From: CAZGNZ01 sp964527215
GTDB lineage: Bacteria > Fidelibacterota > Marinisomatia > SCGC-AAA003-L08 > JACNLC01
Reading direction: 5' to 3'
Assembly: GCA_964527215.1 (NCBI GenBank)
Contig: CAZGNZ010000053.1
Coordinates: 1 to 20,941 of the forward strand
Length of the DNA stretch: 20,941 nucleotides
Of the stretch, positions 1 through 9,270 are shown piece by piece. The notes beneath the pieces were generated by a model, which had not been told where the DNA came from, searched no databases, and saw only the letters and a program-made list of their open reading frames with translations. The position numbers were made by a program, and so were the translations under genes. How positions within the stretch are numbered: position 1 is the first letter of the stretch; each line of letters opens with the position of its first letter.

Positions 1-2
1 AG

Positions 3-558
3 AGGTGGGTGGGGGTTTGGGATGGGTGGAATTAGTGGGATTTTCTATCTGAGGTTCCACAGATCGTTTGCAAAATTCAGATCCTCCAGCCCTGAAGGGG
101 CTGAATCTGTCAGCCCGGGGCGCAGCCCCGGGTACCGGATAGAATGATGGCAGAACCCTGAAGGGGTGCAACGGATGGAAATAGAATGAGTTGATGAATA
201 AGGTTTTGCACGCAGGGTGTGGTTATTAATGAAACGGCGCATTAGTTGATTGTTTGAGCGCGACTTCTCAGGCAGGGTGCGTTAAACTGGTTGAGAGGGT
301 AAGTCGTCGAGGTGCCCTTCCTGGCAGGTTGATGTTGGGTGGCAGCGGTCAGTTGCCAGCAGGTATTGCAGTCCCTGATGACCAGGTACCAATATACAAT
401 TTGCCATTTACCAACAATTGCTGTCCGAATTACATTTCAGGATGCATAGTATAAATACAGATGAGTGCTCAAACAGATAGAATGTCTCCAGGTAAATGGC
501 TGCTTGGGGAATTGGGATTGCTGTATCCTGAATCCATGCCATATGGCGTATTCCCCGG
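3..558. repeat. Long tandem repeat, copy A
   Basis: First visible copy of a ~550 bp unit that recurs at 559 and 1103. The first ~230 bases are almost identical to copy B, including a GC-rich hairpin at 114-132 (arm CCCGGGGC, loop GCA, arm GCCCCGGG) and two CCCTGAAGGGG motifs. The rest (about 240-558) is recognisably the same but carries substitutions and indels. The window opens inside the array, so more copies may lie to the left. No convincing gene is present: open frames through the unit are broken between copies by a one-base change in a T run (near 200 versus near 760) and by a ~12 base length difference. Confidence 0.9.
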
Positions 559-1102
559 AGGTGGGTGGGGGTTTGGGATGGGTGAACTTAGTGGGATTTT
601 CTATCTGAGGTTCCACAGATCGTTTGCAAAATTCAGATCCTCCAGCCCTGAAGGGGCTGAATCTGTCAGCCCGGGGCGCAGCCCCGGGTACCGGATAGAA
701 TGATGGCAGAACCCTGAAGGGGTGCAACGGATGGAAATAGAATGAGTTGATGAATAAGGTTTTTGCACGCAGGGTGTGGTTATTAATGAAACGGCGCATT
801 GGTTGATTGGTTGAGCGCGGCTTCCCAGGCAGGGTGCAGTAAACTGGTTGAGAGGGTAAGTCGTTGAGGTGTCTCTCCTGGCAGGTTGATGTTGGGTTGG
901 CAGCAGGGATTGCAGCCCCTGATGACTATTTGCCAATATACTATTCACCATTAACCAACAATTTTCGTCCGGATTACAGTTCAGGATGCATAGTATAGAT
1001 ACAGATGAGTGCTCAAACAGATTGAATGTCTCCAGGTGAATGACTGCTTTGGGGCTTGGGATTGCTGTATCCTGAATCCTTGCCATATGGCGTATTCCCC
1101 GG
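559..1102. repeat. Long tandem repeat, copy B
   Basis: Second copy of the unit, 544 bp against 556 bp for copy A. The head of the unit, with the GC hairpin at 670-688, is nearly identical to copies A and C. The tail keeps blocks such as the one around 980-1020 (matching 440-475) and the one ending ATATGGCGTATTCCCCGG just before the next copy. A 161-codon minus-strand frame spans 601-1086, but the matching stretch of copy A is out of frame, so it is treated as non-coding. Confidence 0.9.
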
Positions 1103-1240
1103 AGGTGGGTGGGGGTTTGGGATGGGTGGACTTAGTGGGATTTTCTATCTGAGGTTCCACAGATCGTTTGCAAAATTCAGATCCTCCAGCCCTGAAGGGG
1201 CTGAATCTGTCAGCCCGGGGCGCAGCCCCGGGTACCGGAT
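1103..1240. repeat. Long tandem repeat, copy C (truncated)
   Basis: Third copy, following copies A and B to the GGTACCGGAT that ends the hairpin block (hairpin 1214-1232), then abruptly leaving the repeat. The break lies 28 bases beyond the stop codon of the sulfotransferase gene, which reads towards it. The hairpin could slow or stop transcription from that operon, but no T-run follows on either strand, so a terminator is not claimed. Confidence 0.88.
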
Positions 1241-1268
1241 TTGCTTTGCACGAAGAAAATCAAAGAAA

Positions 1269-2378
1269 TCAGATCAAACTCAGAATTCTGGTGAAAGCCG
1301 TGTCAGTGATTCTGCGAATCTCTCGAACCTGACTGTCAGTAAAACCGGACTTGTAATATTCCGGCAGAGAAAGACCAGCAGCCTGTCGGTTTATTTCAGT
1401 ATCAGGCATCTCCAGACAGCTGTGGTCGTATATCCTTTTCAGCTCTGTCCGGGAATCACTGCAAAGCTGTTCATAATGGACCACGCATGTATGCTCCCTG
1501 AGGGCGGTATCCTGTTCCAGCTGATTTGCGAGAAAACTGTACAGCTCAGACCAGTACAACGCCCATCCGGACAGCTCCTGACCTTTTTTCCAGTACTGCT
1601 GAATCAGTTTCACGGCTTCCGCGTTATTGATATTTGCCGGGCGACGGTCCAACCCGAATTCAAAATGACCCGCCAGTTGCATATAGGTCAGAGCACCGCT
1701 GTCAGCCTGCTCGCGGTTGCAGAGGAGCTGATGCTGTTTGTGCAGGGATGCGATGTGGTTTTCCGGCTGTCGAACCGGAATGATAAATCTTGCATCCGGA
1801 AACAGCTTATGAAGATAAGGCAATCTCAGGAAATTATAATTCCCTTTGCAGATATAGCGCTTTCCGCCGCGCAGATACAACAGCTTTCTGATGTGATCCT
1901 TCAGATACCTTTCAAATTCCGGATAGTCTGTTTGGGTACCCAGCAGATTGGAAACATCTGGATTGTGAGTTTCCGGGAAAGCCGACATCCACAAAATTTC
2001 TTCCATAGCTTCAGGACTGTCATAAGTTATTTTGATCCGGTCCTTGTGATATCGTTCCACCGGTTCAATTTTCTTTCTGGACGAAACATCAAGAAACCAA
2101 TTCCACCAGTATGGAATGTCCAGCAGCGGGAAATCACGGTATCTGTGTGAAACTGCATGGGGATGCTGAGCCAGCATTTCCAACAGAATTGTCGTACCAG
2201 CCCGTGCCAGAGCAGTGATAAAAACGGGTTGGTGAATATCGGGCAATTCGAACTGGCTGGCGAGTACCCGGGTTTCCAGATTCCCAAGCTTTCGCATCAG
2301 CACTGGATGACGTTTGGTGAAACAACCCAGTCCGACCAGGAATTTGGAAGATGATATATCAGAATTGGGATTGCTCAT
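1269..2378 (-). CDS. Sulfotransferase family protein (PAPS-type)
   Basis: A 369-residue protein with the two nucleotide-binding signatures of PAPS-dependent sulfotransferases. The 5'-phosphosulfate loop is at about 53-69 (ITALARAGTTILLEML). The 3'-phosphate motif is at about 198-213 (FIIPVRQPENHIASLH), with Arg203 and Ser211 in the expected places. Members move a sulfuryl group from PAPS to a hydroxyl or amine on glycans, lipids or small molecules; the acceptor cannot be read here. No signal peptide is evident, so cytoplasmic action is likely. It is the last gene of a four-gene minus-strand cassette, 66 bp after the DUF106-like gene. The ATG at 2378 has no clear Shine-Dalgarno. The family call is firm, the substrate unknown. 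Confidence 0.85.
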   Translation of the reverse strand: MSNPNSDISSSKFLVGLGCFTKRHPVLMRKLGNLETRVLASQFELPDIHQPVFITALARAGTTILLEMLAQHPHAVSHRYRDFPLLDIPYWWNWFLDVSSRKKIEPVERYHKDRIKITYDSPEAMEEILWMSAFPETHNPDVSNLLGTQTDYPEFERYLKDHIRKLLYLRGGKRYICKGNYNFLRLPYLHKLFPDARFIIPVRQPENHIASLHKQHQLLCNREQADSGALTYMQLAGHFEFGLDRRPANINNAEAVKLIQQYWKKGQELSGWALYWSELYSFLANQLEQDTALREHTCVVHYEQLCSDSRTELKRIYDHSCLEMPDTEINRQAAGLSLPEYYKSGFTDSQVREIRRITDTAFTRILSLI

Positions 2379-2444
2379 GTTTATACAGATTGAAAAGCGT
2401 ATCGTTTAGAAGCAGACTGGTTTACGTCACACTATAGTTGTCTG

Positions 2445-3185
2445 TTATTCGATTCTGAAGTAAAATTTAATAAATAAGGAAATGGCAATCAGAAAAAAAT
2501 AATGGACAAATTCCCACGATGACATCCATCCCGGGAGCACCTGATTCCAGTATTTTCGTTCCAAATCTATTTGAATTTCTGCAATGTCGGACTCCGGTAC
2601 AATATATCCAACAGGACTGGAAACCAGAATATTCCACCATACTTTGTGATGAATTTCCGGCGTTGGGGGGTTCCATGGATTTCCGGAATATATTTCACTG
2701 CCGAGATATGAAATAGACAGATCCTCAGAAGTAATGGGGATGATTAGCTCCTCTGCAGGCTTTTTTTCTGATTCAGAATCATCCTCTGTGTCTGAGAGCC
2801 ACAATGCTGCAGTAGTATGAGTTCCCTGCGGTACTGTATACGAATGGGTAAAACCTATCCAGAAAAGGATAATGACAATGGGAAGCGCAGAAACCAGGGC
2901 AGGACCCAGAGTGCGTCCAAGCAGATTAAAGGACAATGCAAGATTGCCCAGTATCACTTTCTTATATTCGGAATCTTCGAGATCGGTATCCAGCATCTGC
3001 TTCTGGTAGGATTTGATCCTGGATTTAAGATCTTTCAGTTTGTCCTGATTGGAACACAGCGCATACAGACCCATACCTGCTGCTCCGCTGATCACCGCCC
3101 AGAGAATATACCTTATAACATCCGGCAGAATGAATGCCAGTCCGTTATCAACAGTATTCAGAACAGGAAAGAACCAGGAAATCAT
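2445..3185 (-). CDS. DUF106/EMC3-like membrane protein
   Basis: A 246-residue membrane protein. A hydrophobic segment at about 22-43 is followed by a charged, coiled-coil-like stretch (about 46-66, NQDKLKDLKSRIKSYQKQM). Next comes a hydrophobic pair region around 80-112 (LGPALVSALPIVIILFWIGF), a ~110-residue acidic soluble insert, and a last hydrophobic segment at about 223-243. The first half resembles the DUF106 / EMC3 / TMCO1 branch of the Oxa1 insertase superfamily: helix, coiled coil, helices. That assignment comes from pattern, not a search. Family knowledge suggests a role in inserting or holding membrane proteins. The long insert between the last two helices is unusual. It starts 12 bp after the small PGAG protein gene, so the two are probably co-translated. 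The start lacks a clear Shine-Dalgarno. Confidence 0.6.
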   Translation of the reverse strand: MISWFFPVLNTVDNGLAFILPDVIRYILWAVISGAAGMGLYALCSNQDKLKDLKSRIKSYQKQMLDTDLEDSEYKKVILGNLALSFNLLGRTLGPALVSALPIVIILFWIGFTHSYTVPQGTHTTAALWLSDTEDDSESEKKPAEELIIPITSEDLSISYLGSEIYSGNPWNPPTPEIHHKVWWNILVSSPVGYIVPESDIAEIQIDLERKYWNQVLPGWMSSWEFVHYFFLIAISLFIKFYFRIE

Positions 3186-3197
3186 AAATGATTCAGA

Positions 3198-3449
3198 TTA
3201 GTTTTCAGGTTTGGTTTCCTGAACCGCTTCCTGAGTTTCTGCGGCTTTCATTTTCTTTTTTTTCAGCAGCGCTCGAATGGGCCAGAGCAGGATGCCGGTA
3301 ACGGCGAAAAATATGGCTGCCAGCACTGCGCCTATGGCCCCCAGCAGAGAAATGCCGGCTCCGGGACCGACGTATGCCCACAGTGCAGCAGGAAAAAGCA
3401 GAATCAGAACGAACAGGGCAATACAGCGAATTGAGGATGATGAATGCAT
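3198..3449 (-). CDS. Small PGAG-motif membrane protein
   Basis: An 83-residue protein with an N-terminal signal-like helix (about 8-25, ending ALWA). It is followed by YVGPGAGISLLGAIGAV and a second hydrophobic helix ending ILLWPIRALLKKKK, then a charged tail. The YVGPGAG...LLWPIRALL layout belongs to a group of short conserved bacterial membrane proteins of unknown function that I recall near phosphodiesterase- or sulfotransferase-type genes; this is a recollection, not a search result. AGAGGT lies 6 bases before the ATG, a good Shine-Dalgarno. It sits 8 bp after the arylsulfotransferase-like gene and 12 bp before the DUF106-like gene, so it is almost certainly part of that operon. It may be a small membrane partner. 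Confidence 0.75.
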   Translation of the reverse strand: MHSSSSIRCIALFVLILLFPAALWAYVGPGAGISLLGAIGAVLAAIFFAVTGILLWPIRALLKKKKMKAAETQEAVQETKPEN

Positions 3450-3457
3450 TGTTACCT

Positions 3458-4843
3458 CTAATCAGATGAATTAATCGTTAAAAAATCTGCCGGATACGGA
3501 ACAGCCTCTTCAATCCAGGCCACTTCATTGTCATCCCACCAATTGGTGTAGGTCCAGACAATCCGTCCGTCAGTCGTCAGCTCAAACACACGCCCCTGCA
3601 GTGTTTCAGTGATAAGAAAATTACCATTGTCAAGTTCCTGCACACGACCCATCAGACGTGAGAAGAAATAAGTGTCTTCCGTTCCCTGATATATTGTTTC
3701 CACCGCCCGAGTAACAGGATCTATGGCGAGAATGCGGCTGGTACCCACCCCGGCTTTTGGACTTTTTGTCACAGCAGCATTCACAGTATGGTTGTCGAAA
3801 ACCAGAATGCGTCCGTCACGGCCGAAATCAGGATCGTGCTGGCGCAGAAAGGGTCCGGTCATGGACCATTTAACTGTTTCGTCCTGTCCGTCAAGAACCA
3901 TCAGTGTATTTACATTTCGAAGCGATACCAGGATATCACCTGCTTCAAACTGAGGATACTTGTGCGCCAGGTCGGCTTCCAGGACTTCTGCATCATTGAG
4001 ATGGAGCAAATCAAGTTCAACATCATGCCTGTACCGGGCTTTGTTGGCGCCATTGCCGAAAACAGCCCCTTTATAATTGGATTTATGCAGAACATCAAAG
4101 AGGCTGATTTCCCTCAGGATGCGGCCATCCGGATCGATTTCCAGAATCGCATCCTCCCAGAGGGGCGGCAGTATGTTTTCATACCCCTGCAGCGGTTCAT
4201 GGTGCATGCGGCCGCCGCATACCCAAAGATGACCGTCAGCAGTTTTCTGGATTGAATGATGAGTGGCGTGGGGCAGTTTCCAGATAATGTTGGAATCATA
4301 GTCAAGCTTGACCAGCCCGCCAAATTCGAAGTTCATAACAACCGAGCCGTCCTCATTCATTACGGCACCGTTCAAATGCCGTTCGAGGTTCGGCAACTGG
4401 TTTTTTACATGGCTCGGGTGAGTCCACAATTCATCATAATTCACATGCCACCGGTGCCTGAGTTCACCTCTTTCGTTCAACAGACGCACCTCATGGGACA
4501 TATCCCAGAATCCGGTCATTAGATACAGGCCCTTTTCAGACTGGCCGGTTATCGATTGACCGCCGTTGTCCAACTCCTTTGCTACCGGCTCCACAAACAG
4601 CAGATTTGTGAGTTCCTTGTGCTTCAGGTAGTACAGCTCCATTTTCACAACCTGCACCAGCTGACCGAATTGTATCATGACTGAATAGGGAAACAGCCTG
4701 GAATGACCGGCAAATACACCAAAGCAGTAAACAATGATGAATAATATTGTGAAAAACAGCCATTTATCCCACGAAATGGGTGAAGGTTTTCCAGGTTCCG
4801 ATGCTGATATTAATTTTTTTTTCAATGAATAAGAATCTTTCAA
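3458..4843 (-). CDS. Membrane-anchored arylsulfotransferase-like protein
   Basis: A 461-residue protein: a short cytoplasmic tail, one transmembrane helix at about 29-46, then a propeller-like domain. The soluble part looks like the arylsulfotransferase (ASST) family: PHATHHSIQ at about 191-199, LLHLNDAEVL at 279-288, QHDPDF at 335-340 and a terminal ELDNGNFLITETLQGRVFEL block. ASST enzymes pass sulfate from one phenol ester to another through a sulfo-histidine without PAPS. His195/196, His281 and His336 are candidates for conserved histidines, but the catalytic one cannot be chosen without alignment. Anchor and topology place the domain in the periplasm. The start is TTG at 4843; no in-frame ATG lies upstream before the stop. 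It is first in the four-gene cassette. Confidence 0.78.
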   Translation of the reverse strand: MKDSYSLKKKLISASEPGKPSPISWDKWLFFTILFIIVYCFGVFAGHSRLFPYSVMIQFGQLVQVVKMELYYLKHKELTNLLFVEPVAKELDNGGQSITGQSEKGLYLMTGFWDMSHEVRLLNERGELRHRWHVNYDELWTHPSHVKNQLPNLERHLNGAVMNEDGSVVMNFEFGGLVKLDYDSNIIWKLPHATHHSIQKTADGHLWVCGGRMHHEPLQGYENILPPLWEDAILEIDPDGRILREISLFDVLHKSNYKGAVFGNGANKARYRHDVELDLLHLNDAEVLEADLAHKYPQFEAGDILVSLRNVNTLMVLDGQDETVKWSMTGPFLRQHDPDFGRDGRILVFDNHTVNAAVTKSPKAGVGTSRILAIDPVTRAVETIYQGTEDTYFFSRLMGRVQELDNGNFLITETLQGRVFELTTDGRIVWTYTNWWDDNEVAWIEEAVPYPADFLTINSSD

Positions 4844-5227
4844 ACGAATTTGTAAACCGGTATTCTCAATTCTTGAATGCCCTGGATAAATTCAGGTGTG
4901 TCCAATCCTGTGAAGCATGAATAATTTACAGCGCTTTGCTGATCCGGAAGCATTCAATTCCCGTAACAGCATGTGCAATAATGTAAATAACAATCATGGT
5001 CCGGTTATAGTGATTTCAAAGAGCAGATAATTTGATGATTCATCAATCTGTGGATATTTTATCCGCCACTGTTTCTCTCAATGTGACAGAGCGCAATCCC
5101 TGTCGCCTTCCGGTTCCATACTCCAGTCAGACGGTAAATCGCTGTATATACGCTTTATAAAGTATTTTGGCCAGGGCAGTTGGCCTGAACTGTCTGGTTT
5201 GAAGAAGGATTCCATGCTTTCCGGAAA
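4844..5227. other. Intergenic leader with no supported gene
   Basis: A divergent gap between the minus-strand sulfotransferase cassette and the plus-strand kinase. It must hold promoters in both directions, but no clear -35/-10 pair, operator or riboswitch was recognised. A plus-strand open frame runs 5031-5231 with no good start except an internal ATG at 5214. Its stop (TGA 5229-5231) overlaps the ATG of the next small frame. Its translation resembles no family I know. Confidence 0.5.
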
Positions 5228-5371
5228 ATGAATATAATCCAGCATCATGTGCCCTATGAATTCTTAAATTATACCAGCGATATTACTGCACCGATCAATA
5301 TTTCGACAGACTGGTACGTGCTGACCTATGATCCGGTATCCCGAGTAGTAATCAGTGCAGAAAGTGCATGA
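5228..5371 (+). CDS. Possible small leader ORF upstream of kinase
   Basis: A 47-residue frame (begins MNIIQHHVPYEFLNY, ends VVISAESA). Its TGA at 5369-5371 overlaps the kinase ATG at 5368, the arrangement used for translational coupling. The ribosome site is poor (CCGGAAA directly before the ATG) and the peptide matches nothing I recognise, so chance is a real alternative. It could be a leader peptide or the remnant of a larger gene cut back to its end. Given the weak start of the kinase itself, it is recorded as possible only. Confidence 0.22.
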   Translation: MNIIQHHVPYEFLNYTSDITAPINISTDWYVLTYDPVSRVVISAESA

Positions 5372-7647
5372 TTATCAGGAATCTCAGATTGTCTGTATTC
5401 TTCAAATTATTTTTCCGTAATCACCCAAACACCTCAGAACTGCAGAATGATTCCGGCCGTTTTTCTTTCCGTTTCAGCGGGAAAAATGCGGATCTGGAAA
5501 AAGATTTCGTCTCTGAACATACTCAAAAATCAGTGCCGCAGGTCCGTTTCATGCTGATTCTGGCAATCCTGTTTTACGGAGTATTTGGAATTATTGAAAC
5601 ACTGACCGCCAATGGCGGCTCTGATGATTCCTGGATTGCCCGGAATCTCATATTTTTTCTGGCAATTATCAATATTCTGCTTCTGGCTCTGTACCAGTAT
5701 TTCTCGCGCTATCTGCAGCTGCTGCTGGCGATTCTTTGGATATTCAGCGGTACTGGAGTCATTGCACTGCTGATATTCCTTCCGCCGACGTCACATGTCT
5801 CATTGTATTCAACCATCATTCTCATATTTATATTCAGCTGCACTTTGGTGAGAATCCGATTTTTGTATGCATGCTCCGCTGGGATGTTTGTTATCGCAGT
5901 TTATCAGATTGCTACCTTTTGGTCCGGATCAGATATACATCCAATTCTCTTTAACTACAATTTTTACTTCACCAGTGCCAATCTGATTGCAGTATTTGCC
6001 TGCTATTCTCTTGAACTCAGTGCCCGACGGGATTTTCTCCTGACATCTCAATACCGCAAGCAGACCTATGAGCTTAAAAAACTAACCAAGGCAATGGAAA
6101 CCATGCACCTGGGCATCACGATTTCGGATCCTCAAGGGGAGATTATCTATGCAAATGATGCCGTGATAAAAATGCATGGCTATGCACCGGATGAAATACA
6201 GTTAAAGGATTTTAGACAAGTTGTCAAGGAATCGAATCCAGAACCGGCTGTTGAACCATGTGTCAGTCAAAAGGCTGGATGGATTCGTGAAAGCAGCCAT
6301 GTCCGGAAAGACGGGACGGTGTTTCCTGTCCGACTGATTTCGGATGTGACGTATGATGAAACAGGTGAGCCCCTGGCAATCATCACACTGTGTGAGGATA
6401 TCACTGAAATAATGCAGGCGAGGCAGAAACTTCAAGAACATCAGCAAAGACTTGAATATACTGTACAAGAGCGTACTGCAGAACTGTCTGCGTCCCGGAA
6501 GGCCCTGAAGCAGGAAAGGGATCTGTTTGTGGAGGGACCTGTTGTAACCGTCAAGTGGCAGGTGGACACCACCGGACGGACCCGTATCACCTATGTTTCA
6601 CCCAATATTCGAAATTTTGGAATTTCAGCACAGGATCTCATTCAGCGAAAGCTCAATATCTGGGAGTTGGTTCACCCGGATGATTTGTCGGGTGTTCGGA
6701 ATTCCACCTTGAGCTATATCACAAATAGGATGCCGACCTTTGAAATGGAATTCAGGATTTTGAATCCTGAAGGGACTGAGTTTTGGATTTTTTATCGAAC
6801 AACTTCTCACAAACATGTGCGGAACCCGAATATTCAAAGCTATCACAGCTTTATTATTGATCTGTCGGAAATCAAGCAGATGAAGAAAGAACTCCAGGAA
6901 AAACAAGCGCTGCTTGTCCATTCCGGCCGTCTTGCATCATTGGGTGAGCTGGCAACAGGCGTGGCACATGAGTTAAACCAGCCGCTGACAGTGATTCTTG
7001 CACAGGCAGAAATATTCGGCATGAATCTCAGGGATTTGGGGATTGTGGACAAGCAGACGAAAGAAGACTTGCGAGTGATTCGGGAGGAAGTCGGGAGAGC
7101 ATCGGAAATCATCGAGAACATGCGCGGCTTTGCACGAATGACGCAGGATGACTTTGATCCGGTGGATATTGCTGAGTTGCTTGATCGGAGCCTGATATTT
7201 TTCCGTCAGCAGTTCAAGGTTCACGATGTGGAATTTACCGTGGAAATCGCCGATAACATTCCTGAGATATATCTTGATCCGCAAAGATTTATGCAGATTG
7301 TTGTCAACTGTCTGTCCAATGCCCGTTATGCCGTTGATAAGCGTCAAAAACAGAACATCGATGGATATCGGAAAAAAATTCGGCTGTCATGCTTGCATGA
7401 TTTTGCGGAAAACCGCCTGTGTTTGGAAATTTCTGACAATGGAACAGGAATGACCGAGGAAGAACTTGAACATTGTCAGGATCCGTTCTTTACTACCAAG
7501 GAAGTCGGTGAAGGAACCGGTCTTGGACTGAGCATTGTCAATACTATTCTCCGCGAATTCAATGGTTGCTGTCGTATTCGATCAGAACCCGACATGGGAA
7601 CTGCTTTTAAGGTGTTCATCCCAGGGAATCAGTCTGATCCGGTGTAA
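5368..7647 (+). CDS. PAS-domain membrane sensor histidine kinase
   Basis: A 759-residue two-component sensor. Five or six hydrophobic helices lie at about 50-220 (for example MLILAILFYGVFGI and LQLLLAILWIFSGTG), followed by a PAS domain at about 235-348 (ending CEDITE). A coiled coil at about 350-375 leads to a second PAS-type domain at about 380-490. The HisKA helix carries phospho-acceptor His534 in GVAHELNQPL, and the ATPase domain has NARYAVD, DNGTGM (about 690) and GTGLGLSIV (about 717). The HELNQP form is typical of NtrB-like kinases. It would autophosphorylate His534 and pass the phosphate to a response regulator, but none is encoded in the window, so it is an orphan here. The ATG lacks a clear Shine-Dalgarno; its reading frame overlaps a small upstream frame. 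Confidence 0.93.
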   Translation: MIIRNLRLSVFFKLFFRNHPNTSELQNDSGRFSFRFSGKNADLEKDFVSEHTQKSVPQVRFMLILAILFYGVFGIIETLTANGGSDDSWIARNLIFFLAIINILLLALYQYFSRYLQLLLAILWIFSGTGVIALLIFLPPTSHVSLYSTIILIFIFSCTLVRIRFLYACSAGMFVIAVYQIATFWSGSDIHPILFNYNFYFTSANLIAVFACYSLELSARRDFLLTSQYRKQTYELKKLTKAMETMHLGITISDPQGEIIYANDAVIKMHGYAPDEIQLKDFRQVVKESNPEPAVEPCVSQKAGWIRESSHVRKDGTVFPVRLISDVTYDETGEPLAIITLCEDITEIMQARQKLQEHQQRLEYTVQERTAELSASRKALKQERDLFVEGPVVTVKWQVDTTGRTRITYVSPNIRNFGISAQDLIQRKLNIWELVHPDDLSGVRNSTLSYITNRMPTFEMEFRILNPEGTEFWIFYRTTSHKHVRNPNIQSYHSFIIDLSEIKQMKKELQEKQALLVHSGRLASLGELATGVAHELNQPLTVILAQAEIFGMNLRDLGIVDKQTKEDLRVIREEVGRASEIIENMRGFARMTQDDFDPVDIAELLDRSLIFFRQQFKVHDVEFTVEIADNIPEIYLDPQRFMQIVVNCLSNARYAVDKRQKQNIDGYRKKIRLSCLHDFAENRLCLEISDNGTGMTEEELEHCQDPFFTTKEVGEGTGLGLSIVNTILREFNGCCRIRSEPDMGTAFKVFIPGNQSDPV

Positions 7648-7668
7648 GAGATAAGTTGCCGGGAAAGG

Positions 7669-7706
7669 GAATCCTGTCCCAGTCTGCAAAAGCCGGAACA
7701 GGATTC
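7669..7706. terminator. Possible bidirectional terminator hairpin
   Basis: A perfect 9 bp inverted repeat (GAATCCTGT at 7669-7677, ACAGGATTC at 7698-7706) with a 20-base loop lies between the convergent ends of the kinase and the rubrerythrin gene. Position favours a shared terminator. The long loop and absence of a T-run make this weak. Confidence 0.35.
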
Positions 7707-7725
7707 AGATTTACAGATTGCATCG

Positions 7726-8229
7726 TCAGGGCTGAACCTGAACATATTTTGATGCTTTGACACCGCAGATGGGGCAATTATCCGGGGGTGCTCCCAATTC
7801 AATATGTCCACAGACCGGACACAGATAAAATCCGGTTTCTTCAATATCCTGCCCTTTTTCTGCAGCCTCCAGTGCTTTTTGATACAAAGCCGCGTGGATT
7901 TTTTCTGCTTCCACGGCCCATCCAAACATGCGTTTGGCCTTGTGATTTTCTTCTACCGCCTGTTCAAGCATTGGAGGATACATTTCCGTGAATTCATAGG
8001 TTTCCCCGCCAATAGCCGTCCGCAGATTTTCTGCAGTGCCGCGGATACCGTCAAGCGCTTTAAGATGTCCTGCGGCATGTATTCGTTCTGCTTCAGCGGT
8101 TGTGCGGAACAGCTTGGCAATGTTGGAAAATCCCTCCTGCTCTGCTTTTGCTGCAAATGCACTGTATTTCTGAAATGCCTGGCTTTCACCAGCAAATGCT
8201 GTATCCAGGTTTTCCTTGGTTTTTGGCAT
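7726..8229 (-). CDS. rbr: Rubrerythrin
   Basis: A 167-residue rubrerythrin, normal length for the family. The N-terminal ferritin-like four-helix domain supplies the diiron ligands: Glu15, Glu48-x-x-His51 (AEAERIHA), Glu94 and Glu109-x-x-His112 (AEAEKIHA). A C-terminal rubredoxin-like domain follows with Cys137/Cys140 (CPVCGH) and Cys152/Cys155 (CPICG). Rubrerythrins reduce hydrogen peroxide in the cytoplasm of anaerobes and microaerophiles, taking electrons through the rubredoxin iron. AGGAG stands 6 bases before the ATG. It follows the nucleotidyltransferase gene by 61 bp on the same strand and may be transcribed alone or with it. All metal ligands I can place are present, so it should be active. 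Confidence 0.95.
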   Translation of the reverse strand: MPKTKENLDTAFAGESQAFQKYSAFAAKAEQEGFSNIAKLFRTTAEAERIHAAGHLKALDGIRGTAENLRTAIGGETYEFTEMYPPMLEQAVEENHKAKRMFGWAVEAEKIHAALYQKALEAAEKGQDIEETGFYLCPVCGHIELGAPPDNCPICGVKASKYVQVQP

Positions 8230-8290
8230 TATTTCTCCTGTAATGAATTTGTCGGCGGCCAGCCGACCAGTTATGCTTTCGATTGTTTGA

Positions 8291-9109
8291 TTAACGAGGA
8301 CTGAATCCGTTTTCGGTCAGCCATTTTTCCAAATGATCCAGCATTCCGTCCAAAATTTCGCCCAGTTTATCCAGTTGGGTCTGACAGTACAGAAGCTGGT
8401 CCAGTAATGCATCAAATTGCTCCGGAAGTCTGCTGCAGTATTTTGTAATATGTTCTTTGATCCGCTTTTCACCAGGGTGAAAAACAGTATTTACAGCGAA
8501 AATAATATCAAAATAACTTGCAAGCAGCTCGGTGATTCGGTGCTGAATACTGATCCGGTCGTTTCGTTCCACTGCTTTTTCAATCTGGTAGCGATAGCTC
8601 GGAATGATGTCCCGCAGAAGCGGGAAATTATGGCTGACAATATTCTGTGCCAGTTCCGGCGGGTAATCCAGGCATTTTTTTTGAAGTTCACCAAGCCAGC
8701 CATCCGGATCAAAAAGAATTTGACAGTTTCGAATGGTGTGGGCAAAGCAGGTAGTGTATCCGACAGACGGCAGGCATTCTGTGATGACCCTGTCGATCAT
8801 TCCGGATATCCAGTGGTCGTGCCAGTAGATAATGTCGACCTCAATTCCGGTATCCCCGTCTATCCATTCATCACCGGTATCCCAGTAGGTGAGATTCAAA
8901 CTGGTTCTCGATGCACCCATTTCACGGACCGTAGACTCTCTGAAATCAAGTGGTACCACCTCCCCTTTGTGAAAAATGTACAAGTCAATATCGGAATGGG
9001 CATCGATTCTGCCGCTGGATGCCGATCCTCCCAGGGCAACAGCCCTGACTTCCGGACGCACCGTGAACCGGCAGCTGATTTTTTCCGCAAGCTGTCGTAA
9101 TCTGTTCAT
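8291..9109 (-). CDS. Nucleotidyltransferase-fold protein
   Basis: A 272-residue protein with the polymerase-beta-type nucleotidyltransferase signature: GGSASSG at about 27-33, then the metal-binding Asp40 and Asp42 in HSDIDLYIF, and a likely third carboxylate Asp92 in IEVDIIYW. The alpha-helical C-terminal half (about 150-270) resembles the substrate-binding helical domains of kanamycin-type and DUF4037-type nucleotidyltransferases. Such enzymes transfer a nucleotide from NTP to a small molecule or protein; the acceptor is unknown. It is not closely recognisable as a named resistance gene. A weak AGGAA precedes the ATG. It is followed by rubrerythrin and preceded by a 161 bp gap containing an unusual inverted repeat. 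Confidence 0.8.
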   Translation of the reverse strand: MNRLRQLAEKISCRFTVRPEVRAVALGGSASSGRIDAHSDIDLYIFHKGEVVPLDFRESTVREMGASRTSLNLTYWDTGDEWIDGDTGIEVDIIYWHDHWISGMIDRVITECLPSVGYTTCFAHTIRNCQILFDPDGWLGELQKKCLDYPPELAQNIVSHNFPLLRDIIPSYRYQIEKAVERNDRISIQHRITELLASYFDIIFAVNTVFHPGEKRIKEHITKYCSRLPEQFDALLDQLLYCQTQLDKLGEILDGMLDHLEKWLTENGFSPR

Positions 9110-9183
9110 TATTTCCTATTTTAATTTTTGTCTGAATATTTTCCGCAATCTTCCCATCGGATCTTCGGACATGCTATAAATTC

Positions 9184-9229
9184 GAACTGCCAAGTCCCCT
9201 TGAACCAACGTCTGAGTACGTTGCAGTTC
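9184..9229. repeat. Nested inverted repeat upstream of nucleotidyltransferase gene
   Basis: Outer arms GAACTGC (9184-9190) and GCAGTTC (9223-9229) are perfect. Inner arms AACGT (9207-9211) and ACGTT (9218-9222) are perfect around a 6-base loop. The right arms abut each other while the left arms are split by 16 bases, so the RNA would form a stem with a one-sided bulge. It lies 75 bases before the nucleotidyltransferase start and 42 after the membrane protein stop. It could be a processing or termination signal. Confidence 0.55.
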
Positions 9230-9270
9230 CTGATTGCTCCTGCGTGTCAATTTAGAGTTTTAGCCTCTGA